A model generated the notes under the pieces. The model was not told the DNA's origin. It made no database searches and worked only from the letters and a program-made list of their open reading frames with translations. A DNA stretch of 64,000 bases from an uncultured Roseateles sp. (lineage in GTDB: Bacteria > Pseudomonadota > Gammaproteobacteria > Burkholderiales > Burkholderiaceae_C), in contig NZ_CAMFJS010000004.1 in assembly GCF_945956965.1 (NCBI RefSeq), forward strand, positions 62,001 through 126,000, in the 5' to 3' direction. The number at the start of each line of letters is the position of its first letter. Position 1 is the first letter of the stretch. Position numbers and translations under genes: made by a program. Below, in pieces: positions 56,519-64,000 of this stretch.

Positions 56519-58981
56519 GTGCCGCGCCCCATCATCGCTCCCTCTTCTGTTCTTGCCACTGAACTTGTGCGCCGGCCTCGCCTGCGGGTGTTTGCCAGCC
56601 TGAGCGTGTTGGCTGCGGCGGGCACGCTGCTGCTGGCCGATGCGGCGGCCGCTCAACCGCTGGCGCCTGAGCAAGGCCCGCGCTTGCGGCCCTCCAAGAA
56701 AATCGGCAAACCCGGGGCGGATGTCAAGCCGGCGCTGGTCATCAGCGCCAACAAGCTCAGCACCCAAGTGGACCAGAGCTCGCAGGCCGAGGGTGATGTG
56801 GAGTTGCGCTACGGCGAATTGCTGCTGCGCTCGCAAAAGCTCAGCTATGGCCAGGTGGATGACTTGGCACACGCCAGTGGCGCGGTCGAGGTCAGCAAAG
56901 GCGGCACCTTGTTTCGCGGGCCTGAGCTCAAGCTCTACGTCAACCGCTTCGAGGGTGAGTTCCTCAACCCCAGCTATTTCTTTGCCCTGACCGGCGGCAG
57001 CGGCCGCGCCGACAGCGTCAGCTTCAGCGATGCCAAGCATTTGAACGCCGTCAACGGCAGCTATAGCAGCTGCCCGATTACCGAAGACAAGCCGCAGCAG
57101 GACTGGCAGATCACCGCCGACAAGCTGGCCATGGATTTCGACGCCAATGAGGGCGTGGCCACCGGCGCGGTGCTGCGCTTTTACGGTGTGCCCATTCTCG
57201 GCGCGCCTTCGCTGAGCTTCCCGCTGGGTCTGACCCGCAAATCGGGCTGGTTGCCGCCCAATATCAGCTTTGACAACCGCAGCGGTTTTGAGCTGGGCGT
57301 GCCTTATTACTGGAATATCGCCCCGCAACGCGATGCCACGCTGACGCCCTTCATGATGACGCAGCGCGGCGCCGGTCTGGACTCGGAGTTCCGCTACCTG
57401 GAGCCCGAGCATCACGGCCAAGTCAACTTGGCCCTGCTGCCCAATGATCGCGCCACCCACAGCAGCCGCTGGGCCTTGAATCTGGTGCAGGACGGCGAGC
57501 TGGCCATGGACTGGCGCTACCGTGTGCGGGCCGAGCGGGTGTCGGACGACGATTACTGGAAGGACCTGCCCAAGCGCATGCAGAGCCCCACCCAGCGCCT
57601 GCTGCTCAACGATGTGCAATTGGCGCGCAGCCACGCCTTGCCCTGGGGCGAGGCCAACGCCTATGCGCGGGTGCAGCGCTGGCAGATCCTGCAGGGCAGC
57701 GATCCGCTGGCCAATATCGACTCGCCCTATCAGCGCTCGCCCCAGGTGGGGCTGCGTTTGAACACTGCGGCTGATGACGCGGTCCTTGATGGCTTTGTGC
57801 CTTGGGTGCGGCGCGCCCGCTTGGAGGGCGCGGTGGAGCTGGAATACAACCGCTTCGATCTGCCGCCCAATGGTCAGCTGAGCCCGACCCAGCTGAAGAA
57901 TCAGGCCGCCGGCCTGCTCTACACCGGCCAGCGTGCGCATGCCCTGGCCCATGTCAGCGCGCCCATGGGTGGCGCAGCTTGGTGGCTGATTCCGCGCCTG
58001 GCGCTGAATACCGCGCAGTACTCGCTGGACCAGCCTTTGCAAGACGGGCGCCGATCCATGGGCCGCAGCATCCCCAGCTTCAGCCTGGATCATGGTTGGG
58101 TGCTGGAGCGCGACAGCAGCTTGTTCGGCCGGCCCACGCTGCAAACCCTGGAGCCGCGCCTGCTCTACGTCAAAACGCCTTATCGCCAGCAGAGCAATCT
58201 GCCCAATTTCGACTCGGCGCCCAAAGACTTCAATTTCGATTCGATCTACACCGAGAACCAGTTCTCCGGCGTTGACCGTGTCAATGATGCCGACCAGTTG
58301 ACTCTGGGCTTGTCCAGCCGCTGGATCGAGTCGGGCCAGGGCGAGGAAATCCTGCGTCTGGGCGCGGTGCAACGCTTTTTGTTCAGCGAGCAGCGCATCA
58401 CGCCCGATGGCGCGCCGGCCAATCAGCGCCTGTCAGACCTGCTTTTGCTGGCCAGCGCCCATGTCACCGAGCAGTGGTGGGCCGACGGCCAGGTGCAATT
58501 CAACCCCGAAGCCGGCCGCTCGGTGCGCACCGTCTTGCGGGCGCGTTATTCGCCCGGCCCCTTCCGCACCGTCAGCACGGCCTACCGCCTGGCGCGCGGC
58601 CAGAGTGAGCAATTGGAGCTGGCCTGGCAATGGCCCTTGTACGGCCATGAAGAACGCCTGGCCGCCAAGCGCAGCGGTGGCGGCGCCTGCTCGGGCGCTT
58701 GGTACAGCGCCGGGCGGATTCAGTACAGCCTGAGCGACCGGCGCCTGACCGATTCGGTGCTGGGCCTGGAGTACGACGCCGGTTGCTGGATCTTGCGCAT
58801 TGGGGCGGAGCGGCAGTCCACCGGCCTGAGTGAAGCAAGCACACGTTTGATGCTGCAAATGGAGCTGGTGGGCCTGTCCCAGCTGGGCTCCAATGCGCTC
58901 AATGTCTTGAGGGACAATATCCCTGGTTACCGATCGCTGAGCGGCTCTCGCTCAGCAAGCCAACAAGCCTCCTATGACTGA
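56519..58981 (+). CDS. lptD: LPS assembly outer membrane protein LptD
   Basis: An 820-residue beta-barrel protein that inserts lipopolysaccharide into the outer leaflet of the outer membrane with LptE. A signal peptide ends near AAA-QPLAP. An OstA/LptA-like jellyroll occupies about residues 70-200 (GDVELRYGELLLRSQKL), and the barrel follows (GFELGVPYYWNIAP, FNFDSIYTENQFSGVDRVNDADQLTLG). Three Cys are present (SSCPITE, GGACSGAW and AGCWIL), fewer than the four of E. coli LptD. The start is GTG 56519. It overlaps surA by 8 nt. Confidence 0.95.
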   Translation: MPRPIIAPSSVLATELVRRPRLRVFASLSVLAAAGTLLLADAAAAQPLAPEQGPRLRPSKKIGKPGADVKPALVISANKLSTQVDQSSQAEGDVELRYGELLLRSQKLSYGQVDDLAHASGAVEVSKGGTLFRGPELKLYVNRFEGEFLNPSYFFALTGGSGRADSVSFSDAKHLNAVNGSYSSCPITEDKPQQDWQITADKLAMDFDANEGVATGAVLRFYGVPILGAPSLSFPLGLTRKSGWLPPNISFDNRSGFELGVPYYWNIAPQRDATLTPFMMTQRGAGLDSEFRYLEPEHHGQVNLALLPNDRATHSSRWALNLVQDGELAMDWRYRVRAERVSDDDYWKDLPKRMQSPTQRLLLNDVQLARSHALPWGEANAYARVQRWQILQGSDPLANIDSPYQRSPQVGLRLNTAADDAVLDGFVPWVRRARLEGAVELEYNRFDLPPNGQLSPTQLKNQAAGLLYTGQRAHALAHVSAPMGGAAWWLIPRLALNTAQYSLDQPLQDGRRSMGRSIPSFSLDHGWVLERDSSLFGRPTLQTLEPRLLYVKTPYRQQSNLPNFDSAPKDFNFDSIYTENQFSGVDRVNDADQLTLGLSSRWIESGQGEEILRLGAVQRFLFSEQRITPDGAPANQRLSDLLLLASAHVTEQWWADGQVQFNPEAGRSVRTVLRARYSPGPFRTVSTAYRLARGQSEQLELAWQWPLYGHEERLAAKRSGGGACSGAWYSAGRIQYSLSDRRLTDSVLGLEYDAGCWILRIGAERQSTGLSEASTRLMLQMELVGLSQLGSNALNVLRDNIPGYRSLSGSRSASQQASYD

Positions 58982-60302
58982 CATGTCTCATCGTTCCCTG
59001 ACCCTTGCTGCGGCCGCATTGGCGCTGACTCTGGCGGCCAGCTCGCCCGCGCATGCCCAACGCAAAGCGTCTGATCTGCAGCCAGGGGACTACATTGCCG
59101 CCGTGGTGAACCAGGATGTGGTGGCTGCCAGCGAGGTGGTGCAACGCACCGAGCGCCTGCGCCAAGAGGCCCGCCAGAAGGGCGAGGCCATGCCCGACAG
59201 CACCTTGCTGCACAAGCAGGCCATGGAGGCCTTGATCGAGGATCGCGTGCTGGTGACCTATGCGCGCGAAGCCGGCGCCAAGGTGGATGAGGCTGAACTC
59301 GACCGCGTGGTGGCCAATGTGGCCGCGCAGAACAAGCTCAGCATGGACCAGCTCAAAGAGCGGCTCAAGCAAGAAGGCATGGACTACCGCAGCTTCCGCG
59401 AGAACATGCGCGATCAGCTGATGACCGAGCGGGTGCGCGAACGCGAAGTGCAAGGCCGCATCCGCATTACCGACGGCGACATCGACAAATACCTGGACGA
59501 AAAGCGCGAAAAGCTCAGCCAGGCGGACCAGATCAACCTGGCGCAAGTCCTGGTCAGCGTGCCCGATGGTGCTGCCGAATCGGTCGTGGCCGAGCGCAAG
59601 GCGCGCGCTGAAAGCGCCTTGGCGCGCATCAAGGCGGGGGAAGACTTTGCCGTGGTGGCCAAGGAACTCTCTGAGGATGCCAATAAGGACAAGGGCGGCG
59701 AGATCGGCATGCGCACGGCTAGCCGCCTGCCGGACGTGTTTGTCGAGGCCGTCAAAGGCCTGAGCAGCGGCCAAGTCGCGCCCCAGCTTCTGCGCACCGG
59801 CGCGGGCTTCCATGTGCTGAAGGTGGTGGAGCGCAAGGGCGGCTCACTGACCACGGTGGTGCAAACCCATTCCCGCCATGTCTTGCTGCGCCCCTCGGCG
59901 CAGCTGACCGCCGAAGTGGCAGCACGCCGCTTGGCCGAGTTCAAGCGGGCGATTGAGTCCGGCGCCACCACCTTCGAGAAGGTGGCGCGCGAGAATTCCG
60001 AGGACGGCAGCGCGCCCGAAGGCGGTGATTTGGGCTGGATGTCGCCCGGCGCCTTCGTGCCCGAGTTCGAGCAGGCCATGGATGCCTTGCCCTTGGGTGG
60101 CATCTCGGCTCCCATCCCCTCGCGCTTTGGTATGCACTTGATTCAAGTGCTGGAGCGTCGCAACGCCGAGATCGAGACCAAGGCCTTGCGCGAGCAAGCC
60201 CGTGGGGCCATTCGCGAGAGAAAGTACGACGAGGCTTATCAAGAGTGGGTGAAGGATTTGCGCGCCCGTGCTTTTGTTGAACTGCGCGAGTGGCAGGACT
60301 GA
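58974..60302 (+). CDS. surA: Periplasmic chaperone/peptidyl-prolyl isomerase SurA
   Basis: A 442-residue exported chaperone for outer membrane proteins such as LptD. It has a signal peptide (ending near AHAQ), an N-terminal chaperone region ([31 protein letters not shown]), and two parvulin domains ([11 protein letters not shown] to [10 protein letters not shown], then [12 protein letters not shown] to [14 protein letters not shown]). The C-terminal helix completes the core. It overlaps the end of lptD by 8 nt and is followed by rsmA with a TGATG overlap, so the three genes form one unit. Confidence 0.95.
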   Translation: MTDMSHRSLTLAAAALALTLAASSPAHAQRKASDLQPGDYIAAVVNQDVVAASEVVQRTERLRQEARQKGEAMPDSTLLHKQAMEALIEDRVLVTYAREAGAKVDEAELDRVVANVAAQNKLSMDQLKERLKQEGMDYRSFRENMRDQLMTERVREREVQGRIRITDGDIDKYLDEKREKLSQADQINLAQVLVSVPDGAAESVVAERKARAESALARIKAGEDFAVVAKELSEDANKDKGGEIGMRTASRLPDVFVEAVKGLSSGQVAPQLLRTGAGFHVLKVVERKGGSLTTVVQTHSRHVLLRPSAQLTAEVAARRLAEFKRAIESGATTFEKVARENSEDGSAPEGGDLGWMSPGAFVPEFEQAMDALPLGGISAPIPSRFGMHLIQVLERRNAEIETKALREQARGAIRERKYDEAYQEWVKDLRARAFVELREWQD

Positions 60303-61069
60303 TGGCCGCGCACATTGCCCGCAAGCGCTTCGGTCAGCATTTTTTGACCGATGTGCACATCATCGAGTCGATCTGCGACGCCATTGACCCGCAGCCCGGC
60401 GAAGCGATGGTGGAGATTGGCCCCGGCTTGGGCGCCATGACGCTTCCGCTGCTGGAGCGCATCCCCTCGTTCAGCGTCATTGAGTTGGACCGCGATTTGG
60501 CCGCCAAGCTGCGCAAGCGCGAAGGCCTGGAGGTGATCGAAAGCGATGTGCTGAAGGTGGACTTCGCCGCGCTGGCGGCCGCCAAGGGCCAGAAGCTGCG
60601 CGTGGTGGGTAATCTGCCCTACAACATCTCCACACCGATCTTGTTTCATCTGCTGGGCTTTGTGGACCATGTGGTGGACCAGCACTTCATGCTGCAAAAA
60701 GAGGTGGTGGACCGCATGGCCGCTTCACCCGGCTGCAAGGACTATGGCCGCCTGACGGTGATGTTGCAGTGGCGCTATGCCATCGAGTCGGTGTTTGATG
60801 TGCCGCCCGAGGCTTTTGATCCGCCGCCGCGGGTGATGTCGGCCATTGTGCGCATGCAGCCTTTTGCCAAGCCGCCGGAGCTCGATGTGAAGTTGCTGGG
60901 CGATATGGTGGCGGCGGCTTTCTCACAGCGCCGCAAGCTGCTGCGCCACAGCCTGGGTGTGTGGCTGACGGCACGTGGCTTCAGCGGGCATTTCGATCTG
61001 CAGCGCCGCGCTGAAGAAGTGCCGGTGGCGGAGTATGTGGCCTTGGCTCAGGCCTTGAGTGCTGCCTGA
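60302..61069 (+). CDS. rsmA: 16S rRNA dimethyltransferase RsmA (KsgA)
   Basis: A 255-residue SAM-dependent methyltransferase that dimethylates two adjacent adenines near the 3' end of 16S rRNA during small-subunit assembly. The family start [10 protein letters not shown], the SAM motif [17 protein letters not shown] and the catalytic [10 protein letters not shown] segment are all present. The C-terminal part has [16 protein letters not shown] 60302 overlaps the surA stop codon by one base. A terminator follows at 61098. Confidence 0.96.
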   Translation: MAAHIARKRFGQHFLTDVHIIESICDAIDPQPGEAMVEIGPGLGAMTLPLLERIPSFSVIELDRDLAAKLRKREGLEVIESDVLKVDFAALAAAKGQKLRVVGNLPYNISTPILFHLLGFVDHVVDQHFMLQKEVVDRMAASPGCKDYGRLTVMLQWRYAIESVFDVPPEAFDPPPRVMSAIVRMQPFAKPPELDVKLLGDMVAAAFSQRRKLLRHSLGVWLTARGFSGHFDLQRRAEEVPVAEYVALAQALSAA

Positions 61070-61097
61070 CGCTTGGCTGGCGTTTTCAGCGGCCGAT

Positions 61098-61124
61098 AAA
61101 AAAGGGACCTTGCGGTCCCTTTTT
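61098..61124. terminator. Bidirectional Rho-independent terminator after rsmA
   Basis: AAAAAAGGGACC pairs with GGTCCCTTTTT around a TTGC loop, giving an A tract on one side and a T tract on the other. It ends the lptD-surA-rsmA transcript and could end minus-strand transcripts from the RNase/barstar side. Confidence 0.92.
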
Positions 61125-61152
61125 CTTGCCTGAGCGAAATTGAAAACTCAGA

Positions 61153-61281
61153 TCAGGCGGCGTTGAGCCACATGGCAGTGTCAAAGGCGCTGCTCATCAT
61201 GGGCATATTCATTCCGAAATTGGCATTGGCTGCTGCTTTGGAATTTTTGGCTGCAGGCTTGACCGGTGCAGCGGCGGCTTC
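61153..61281 (-). pseudogene. Possible 3' tail of a disrupted gene
   Basis: Forty-odd in-frame codons end in a natural-looking C terminus (APVKPAAKNSKAAANANFG, then MMSSAFDTAMWLNAA and stop). They have no start codon or RBS of their own outside the hairpin at 61282-61330. The Ala/Lys-rich piece looks like the end of a longer protein, such as a phasin or similar low-complexity tail, but I cannot name it. It may be the leftover 3' end of a gene interrupted by the RNase/barstar insert. Confidence 0.35.
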
Positions 61282-61330
61282 TTCGGTAGCCCGCTCCCAA
61301 GACGCGTTGTCTTGTGAGCGGGCTACTGAA
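61282..61330. repeat. Large inverted repeat overlapping the barstar stop codon
   Basis: TTCGGTAGCCCGCTC followed by CCAAGAC pairs with GTCTTG then TGAGCGGGCTAC and TGAA, around a GCGTT loop. The stem is about 22 bp with one mismatch and one G-T pair. It overlaps the end of the barstar gene (stop 61323-61325). No T tract follows on the minus strand. It might be a terminator, an extragenic palindrome or the boundary of an inserted module. Confidence 0.75.
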
Positions 61331-61718
61331 AAGAATAGAAGCACCTGAACTGAACTTTGCGGTCACCCCAGTAGTCGGCGGCTTCGCGGAAGACATCGAG
61401 CAATTGCTCGCGCGCTTCGCGGTCAAACTTGATGTTGTCGGGCAATTGCTCCAGCACCACCACAAAGCCGGGCTGGGCGCCGGACTTGTGAACCAGATCG
61501 GTCATGCAATCGTGGAGCGCATCCAGATTTTTGCCAAAGTGGGCCGGAAAGAGGAATGCCTGGGCAATCGCTTCCAGCACGTCCTGCTTGGACTGTGCCT
61601 CGGTCAAATTGGCATACAGAAAATGCTGGCCAGCATCTTGTGCTGCCTGCATCAAGTCCTCTACGCGGTAGGCCCTTATGGCCTGCACGATATTGGGACG
61701 GACGGTCTGCAATAGCAT
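61323..61718 (-). CDS. Barstar family ribonuclease inhibitor
   Basis: A 131-residue protein with the barstar fold signature: FPAHFGKNLDALHDCMTDL (about residues 58-76), holding the acidic helix that blocks the barnase active site, and a C-terminal DVFREAADYWGDRKVQF strand. It should bind and neutralise the secreted ribonuclease encoded just upstream before export. ATG 61718 is chosen because a perfect AGGAGG lies 9 nt before it; GTG 61724 is too close to the RBS. The 72-nt gap to the ribonuclease gene suggests one transcript. Confidence 0.9.
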   Translation of the reverse strand: MLLQTVRPNIVQAIRAYRVEDLMQAAQDAGQHFLYANLTEAQSKQDVLEAIAQAFLFPAHFGKNLDALHDCMTDLVHKSGAQPGFVVVLEQLPDNIKFDREAREQLLDVFREAADYWGDRKVQFRCFYSFQ

Positions 61719-61790
61719 GGTCACGATCCTCCTATATAGTCACAGAACTTTATGGTCTTCGAATGCTGACTGCGCTCGGCTTCAGGATCA

Positions 61791-62213
61791 TCATGGGTGC
61801 TCGATGCGGCTGAAGCTGGCGTAGTGATCACCGGAGTAATAACAAACATCAGGAGTTGTCGGGGGGTTACCACCGCAGACCAAACGCCTGGCGCCGCGAT
61901 TGCGGGCACCCGGTGTAGCGACGGTGTACTCGTGGTAGTAGCCTCTAGCTTTGCGCGGCAGCAAGCGTTCACGATTGCCAAAAACCACCCCGTCTTTGTC
62001 GTGGGGAAAAGGCCCCCCGGCAAGAACGAGTCGATATGTGGATTGGGCTTCGCGAGGCAGCGCCGACAGGCTCACCGTTGCCGGTGTGGCGACCGATTCC
62101 CTGTTCTCCTTGGCTTGCACTTGGACGCCAACCGCTGCCATCGCCACGACAAAAGTGGCCAAAGCTGACTGGATCCAAATGGCCCGCGAGGGAGGCCGAG
62201 AGAGCAAAGACAC
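61791..62213 (-). CDS. Secreted guanyl-specific ribonuclease (RNase Sa/barnase family)
   Basis: A 140-residue exported RNase. The signal peptide covers about residues 10-34. The mature enzyme resembles Streptomyces RNase Sa: LPREAQSTYRLV, GGPFPHDKDGVVFGNRE, GYYHEYTVATPGARNRGARR and SGDHYASF. The catalytic Glu (HEYTV), two Arg (ARNRGARR) and His (GDHYASF) are all present. Two Cys (LVCGG, DVCYY) may pair. It should cleave RNA after guanosine outside the cell or in a competitor. The start is GTG 62213. The DNA is visibly AT-richer than the flanking genes, which suggests horizontal transfer. Confidence 0.92.
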   Translation of the reverse strand: MSLLSRPPSRAIWIQSALATFVVAMAAVGVQVQAKENRESVATPATVSLSALPREAQSTYRLVLAGGPFPHDKDGVVFGNRERLLPRKARGYYHEYTVATPGARNRGARRLVCGGNPPTTPDVCYYSGDHYASFSRIEHP

Positions 62214-62379
62214 GGGTTTACCCTGTTCCTGAAAGCATAATGGTATCTAAACCACCGGAAAACCTCAAGCGGCGGCTCATCCGCCCGTGCGGAATGTCCG
62301 GCATGTAAGTGTGCGCACACAATCGACGAAGTGGCCAGCTGGCTTACGCTGTCGGCTTGGGTGTGGCGCCTGTTAGCCC

Positions 62380-62395
62380 TTACAAACTTTTGTAA
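62380..62395. promoter_or_regulatory. Short perfect palindrome upstream of the ribonuclease gene
   Basis: TTACAAA-CT-TTTGTAA is a perfect 7-bp inverted repeat with a 2-nt centre in an AT-rich patch, about 167 nt upstream of the ribonuclease GTG. It could be an operator; the regulator is unknown. Confidence 0.3.
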
Positions 62396-62418
62396 ATACT
62401 CGGAAGTCAGGGAAATTC

Positions 62419-62452
62419 ATGCACTGGCTTGGTGCCTGACCAGCCAGTGCAT
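62419..62452 (-). terminator. Stem-loop at the 3' end of maeB
   Basis: ATGCACTGGCT and AGCCAGTGCAT form a perfect 11-bp stem with a 12-nt loop, 7 nt after the maeB stop on the minus strand. The sequence after it reads GAATTTCCC, a weak U tract, so it is a probable terminator. Confidence 0.6.
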
Positions 62453-62459
62453 CGGGGCT

Positions 62460-64000
62460 TCAAGTCCGCAGGGCGTTGGCGTCGGCCACGGTCAGCGCGG
62501 TCATGTTGACGATGCGGCGCACGGTGGCCGAAGGCGTCAACACATGCACCGGCTTGGCGGCGCCCAGCAGCACCGGGCCAATGGCAATGCCCCCGCCGGC
62601 CGCTGTTTTCAGCAGGTTGTAGGAGATGTTGGCGGCATCGATATTCGGCAGGACCAGCAAATTGGCTTCGCCGTGCAGCGTGGAGCTGGGCATGATCTTG
62701 CTGCGGCTGGCACCGTCCAGGGCCACGTCGCCGTGCATCTCGCCGTCCACTTCCAGCCAAGGCGCTTGCTCGCGCAGCAGTGCCAGGGTGCGGCGCATTT
62801 TCAGCGCGCTGGGGTGGTCGGTGGTGCCGAAATTGGAGTGCGACAGCAAGGCGGCCTTGGGCTGAACGCCGAAGCGCAACATTTCCTCGGCTGCCATCAC
62901 GGTGATCTCTGCCAACTGCTCGGCGGTCGGGTCGTAGTTGACGTGGGTGTCGACCAGGAAGACCTGGCGGCCCGGCAGCATCAGCCCGTTCATGCAGGCG
63001 TAGACCGGCACATCCTGCGGCGTGCTGGGGCTGCCGCCCACATGCTTGCCGATGACTTGATCGATGTAGTGCAGGTGATTGGCGGTGGTGCCCCAGGTGC
63101 CGCACAACATGCCGTCGACCTCACCTTTGTGCAGCAGCATGGCGCCGATCAGGGTCAGGCGGCGGCGCATTTCGATCTTGGCGACCTGCACCGTCACGCC
63201 CTTGCGCTCGGTCATTTGGTGATAGGTTTGCCAGAAGTCGCGGTAGCGGTGGTCGTTCTCGACGTTGACGACGTCGTAGTCGCGTCCCTCTTGCAGGCGC
63301 AGGCCGAAGCGTTCGCAGCGCTGGGCGATGACGGCCGGGCGGCCAATCAGCGTGGGTCGTGCCAGGCCCTCGTCCACCACCACTTGCACGGCGCGCAGCA
63401 CGCGCTCTTCTTCACCCTCGGCGTAGGCCACGCGCTTGTTCAGCGCGCGCTTGGCCACGTTGAAGATCGGCTTCATGGTGGTGCCCGAGGCGTAGACAAA
63501 GCTTTGCAGCTTTTCCACATAGGCGGCCATATCGGTGATCGGGCGCGAGGCCACGCCGGACTCTTGCGCCGCGCGCGCCACGGCCGGCGCGATCTTCATC
63601 ATCAGGCGCGGGTCGAAGGGCTTGGGGATCAGGTACTCGGGGCCGAAGCTCAGCGTGGCGCCGGCGTAGGCGGCGGCAACCACCTCGCTCTGTTCGGCCT
63701 GGGCCAGTTCCGCAATCGCGTGCACCGCAGCGATTTCCATCTCATCGGTGATGGTGGTGGCGCCGCAATCCAGCGCGCCGCGGAAGATGTAGGGGAAGCA
63801 CAGGACGTTGTTGACCTGGTTCGGATAGTCGGTGCGGCCGGTCGCGATGACGGCATCGCTGCGCACCTTCTGCACTTCTTCGGGCGAGATTTCGGGCGTG
63901 GGGTTGGCCAGCGCGAAGATCATCGGCCGCGCAGCCATCTTGGCCACCATCTCGGGTTTGAGCACGCCGCCAGCGGACAAGCCCAGGAAGATGTCGGCGC
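62460..64000 (-). CDS. maeB: NADP-dependent malic enzyme with phosphotransacetylase-like domain (5' truncated by window)
   Basis: The last 513 residues of a MaeB-type malic enzyme; the N-terminal catalytic part lies beyond the window. The left part is the NAD(P)-binding domain (FLGLSAGGVLKPEMV, FALANPTPEISPEEV, GALDCGATTITDEME). From about 180 residues in, a phosphate acetyl/butyryltransferase-like domain follows (NKRVAYAEGEEERVLRAVQ, GMLCGTWGTTANHLHYIDQVIG, AGGGIAIGPVLLGAAKPVHVL). The second domain regulates the enzyme, binding acetyl-CoA in E. coli, and usually lacks transacetylase activity. It makes pyruvate and NADPH from malate. Confidence 0.95.
   Translation of the reverse strand, partial: ADIFLGLSAGGVLKPEMVAKMAARPMIFALANPTPEISPEEVQKVRSDAVIATGRTDYPNQVNNVLCFPYIFRGALDCGATTITDEMEIAAVHAIAELAQAEQSEVVAAAYAGATLSFGPEYLIPKPFDPRLMMKIAPAVARAAQESGVASRPITDMAAYVEKLQSFVYASGTTMKPIFNVAKRALNKRVAYAEGEEERVLRAVQVVVDEGLARPTLIGRPAVIAQRCERFGLRLQEGRDYDVVNVENDHRYRDFWQTYHQMTERKGVTVQVAKIEMRRRLTLIGAMLLHKGEVDGMLCGTWGTTANHLHYIDQVIGKHVGGSPSTPQDVPVYACMNGLMLPGRQVFLVDTHVNYDPTAEQLAEITVMAAEEMLRFGVQPKAALLSHSNFGTTDHPSALKMRRTLALLREQAPWLEVDGEMHGDVALDGASRSKIMPSSTLHGEANLLVLPNIDAANISYNLLKTAAGGGIAIGPVLLGAAKPVHVLTPSATVRRIVNMTALTVADANALRT

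Noticed and set aside
56399-58372. 657-codon minus-strand frame opposite lptD
   Set aside because: lptD is certain on the plus strand, and the antisense product lacks any recognisable domain.
61282-61330. Integron attC site as an explanation for the large hairpin
   Set aside because: No GTTRRRY core sites are visible at its ends, and only one cassette-like unit is present. No integrase is in the window.
61163-61348. Plus-strand 61-codon frame after rsmA with a hydrophobic start
   Set aside because: It lies antisense to the possible gene tail and runs through the hairpin. There is no RBS, and its apparent signal peptide comes from the antisense of an Ala-rich segment.

Overview
This looks like chromosomal DNA of a GC-rich betaproteobacterium, most likely order Burkholderiales in or near the Roseateles/Paucibacter/Rubrivivax group. 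The placement is inferred from gene content and protein sequence character, not from a marker gene search. Supporting features are metX-metW behind a SAM-II riboswitch, the overlapping lptD-surA-rsmA cluster beside an AmgK-type kinase, a PEP-CTERM protein, an RstA/RstB-like pair, and dense gene packing with many ATGA/GTGA overlaps. No rRNA, tRNA, CRISPR array, transposase or prophage gene was seen. The window starts inside a TonB-dependent receptor gene and ends inside a malic enzyme gene (maeB).

Layout. 1-6.6 kb: receptor tail with a strong terminator, a geranylgeranyl-reductase-family flavoprotein, a class II glutamine amidotransferase, a LytS/LytTR two-component pair and an M14 carboxypeptidase. 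7-13.2 kb: a PEP-CTERM protein divergent from a membrane-anchored winged-helix/TPR regulator, then an ImpA-like (M88) metalloprotease lipoprotein. 13.4-18.4 kb: a YpfH-like esterase divergent from an isoquinoline-1-oxidoreductase-like molybdenum hydroxylase operon, with a 13-G tract between them. 18.4-25 kb, all on the minus strand: two tandem stand-alone periplasmic Cache proteins, a chemoreceptor and a large hybrid histidine kinase. 25-31.3 kb: pyrF, a GNAT/NTF2-like fusion, the RstAB-like pair, a YciI-like protein and purB. 32-35.3 kb: a MacAB-type export operon (adaptor, permease, ATPase) with a perfect FNR/Anr-type box upstream. 35.3-48.4 kb: GNAT, four glutathione-transferase-family proteins, a degenerate NarL-like regulator, SppA, the SAM-II-controlled metX-metW-VOC unit between two orphan periplasmic binding proteins, and an AstE/AspA-like hydrolase. 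48.5-55 kb: an operon of a pseudo-M48/PDZ lipoprotein and a MORN-repeat protein, a dienoyl-CoA isomerase, a lysophospholipase-like hydrolase and an M20 peptidase. 55-61 kb: amgK divergent from lptD-surA-rsmA. 61.1-62.4 kb: an AT-richer insert with a secreted RNase Sa/barnase-type ribonuclease and its barstar-type inhibitor, next to a large inverted repeat and a possible broken gene tail.

Most genes are housekeeping or envelope functions with familiar families. The parts most worth a second look are the Cache-Cache-chemoreceptor trio, the pseudo-peptidase/MORN operon, the ribonuclease/barstar insert and its hairpin, the FNR box on the exporter, the poly-G tract, and the GNAT-NTF2 fusion.
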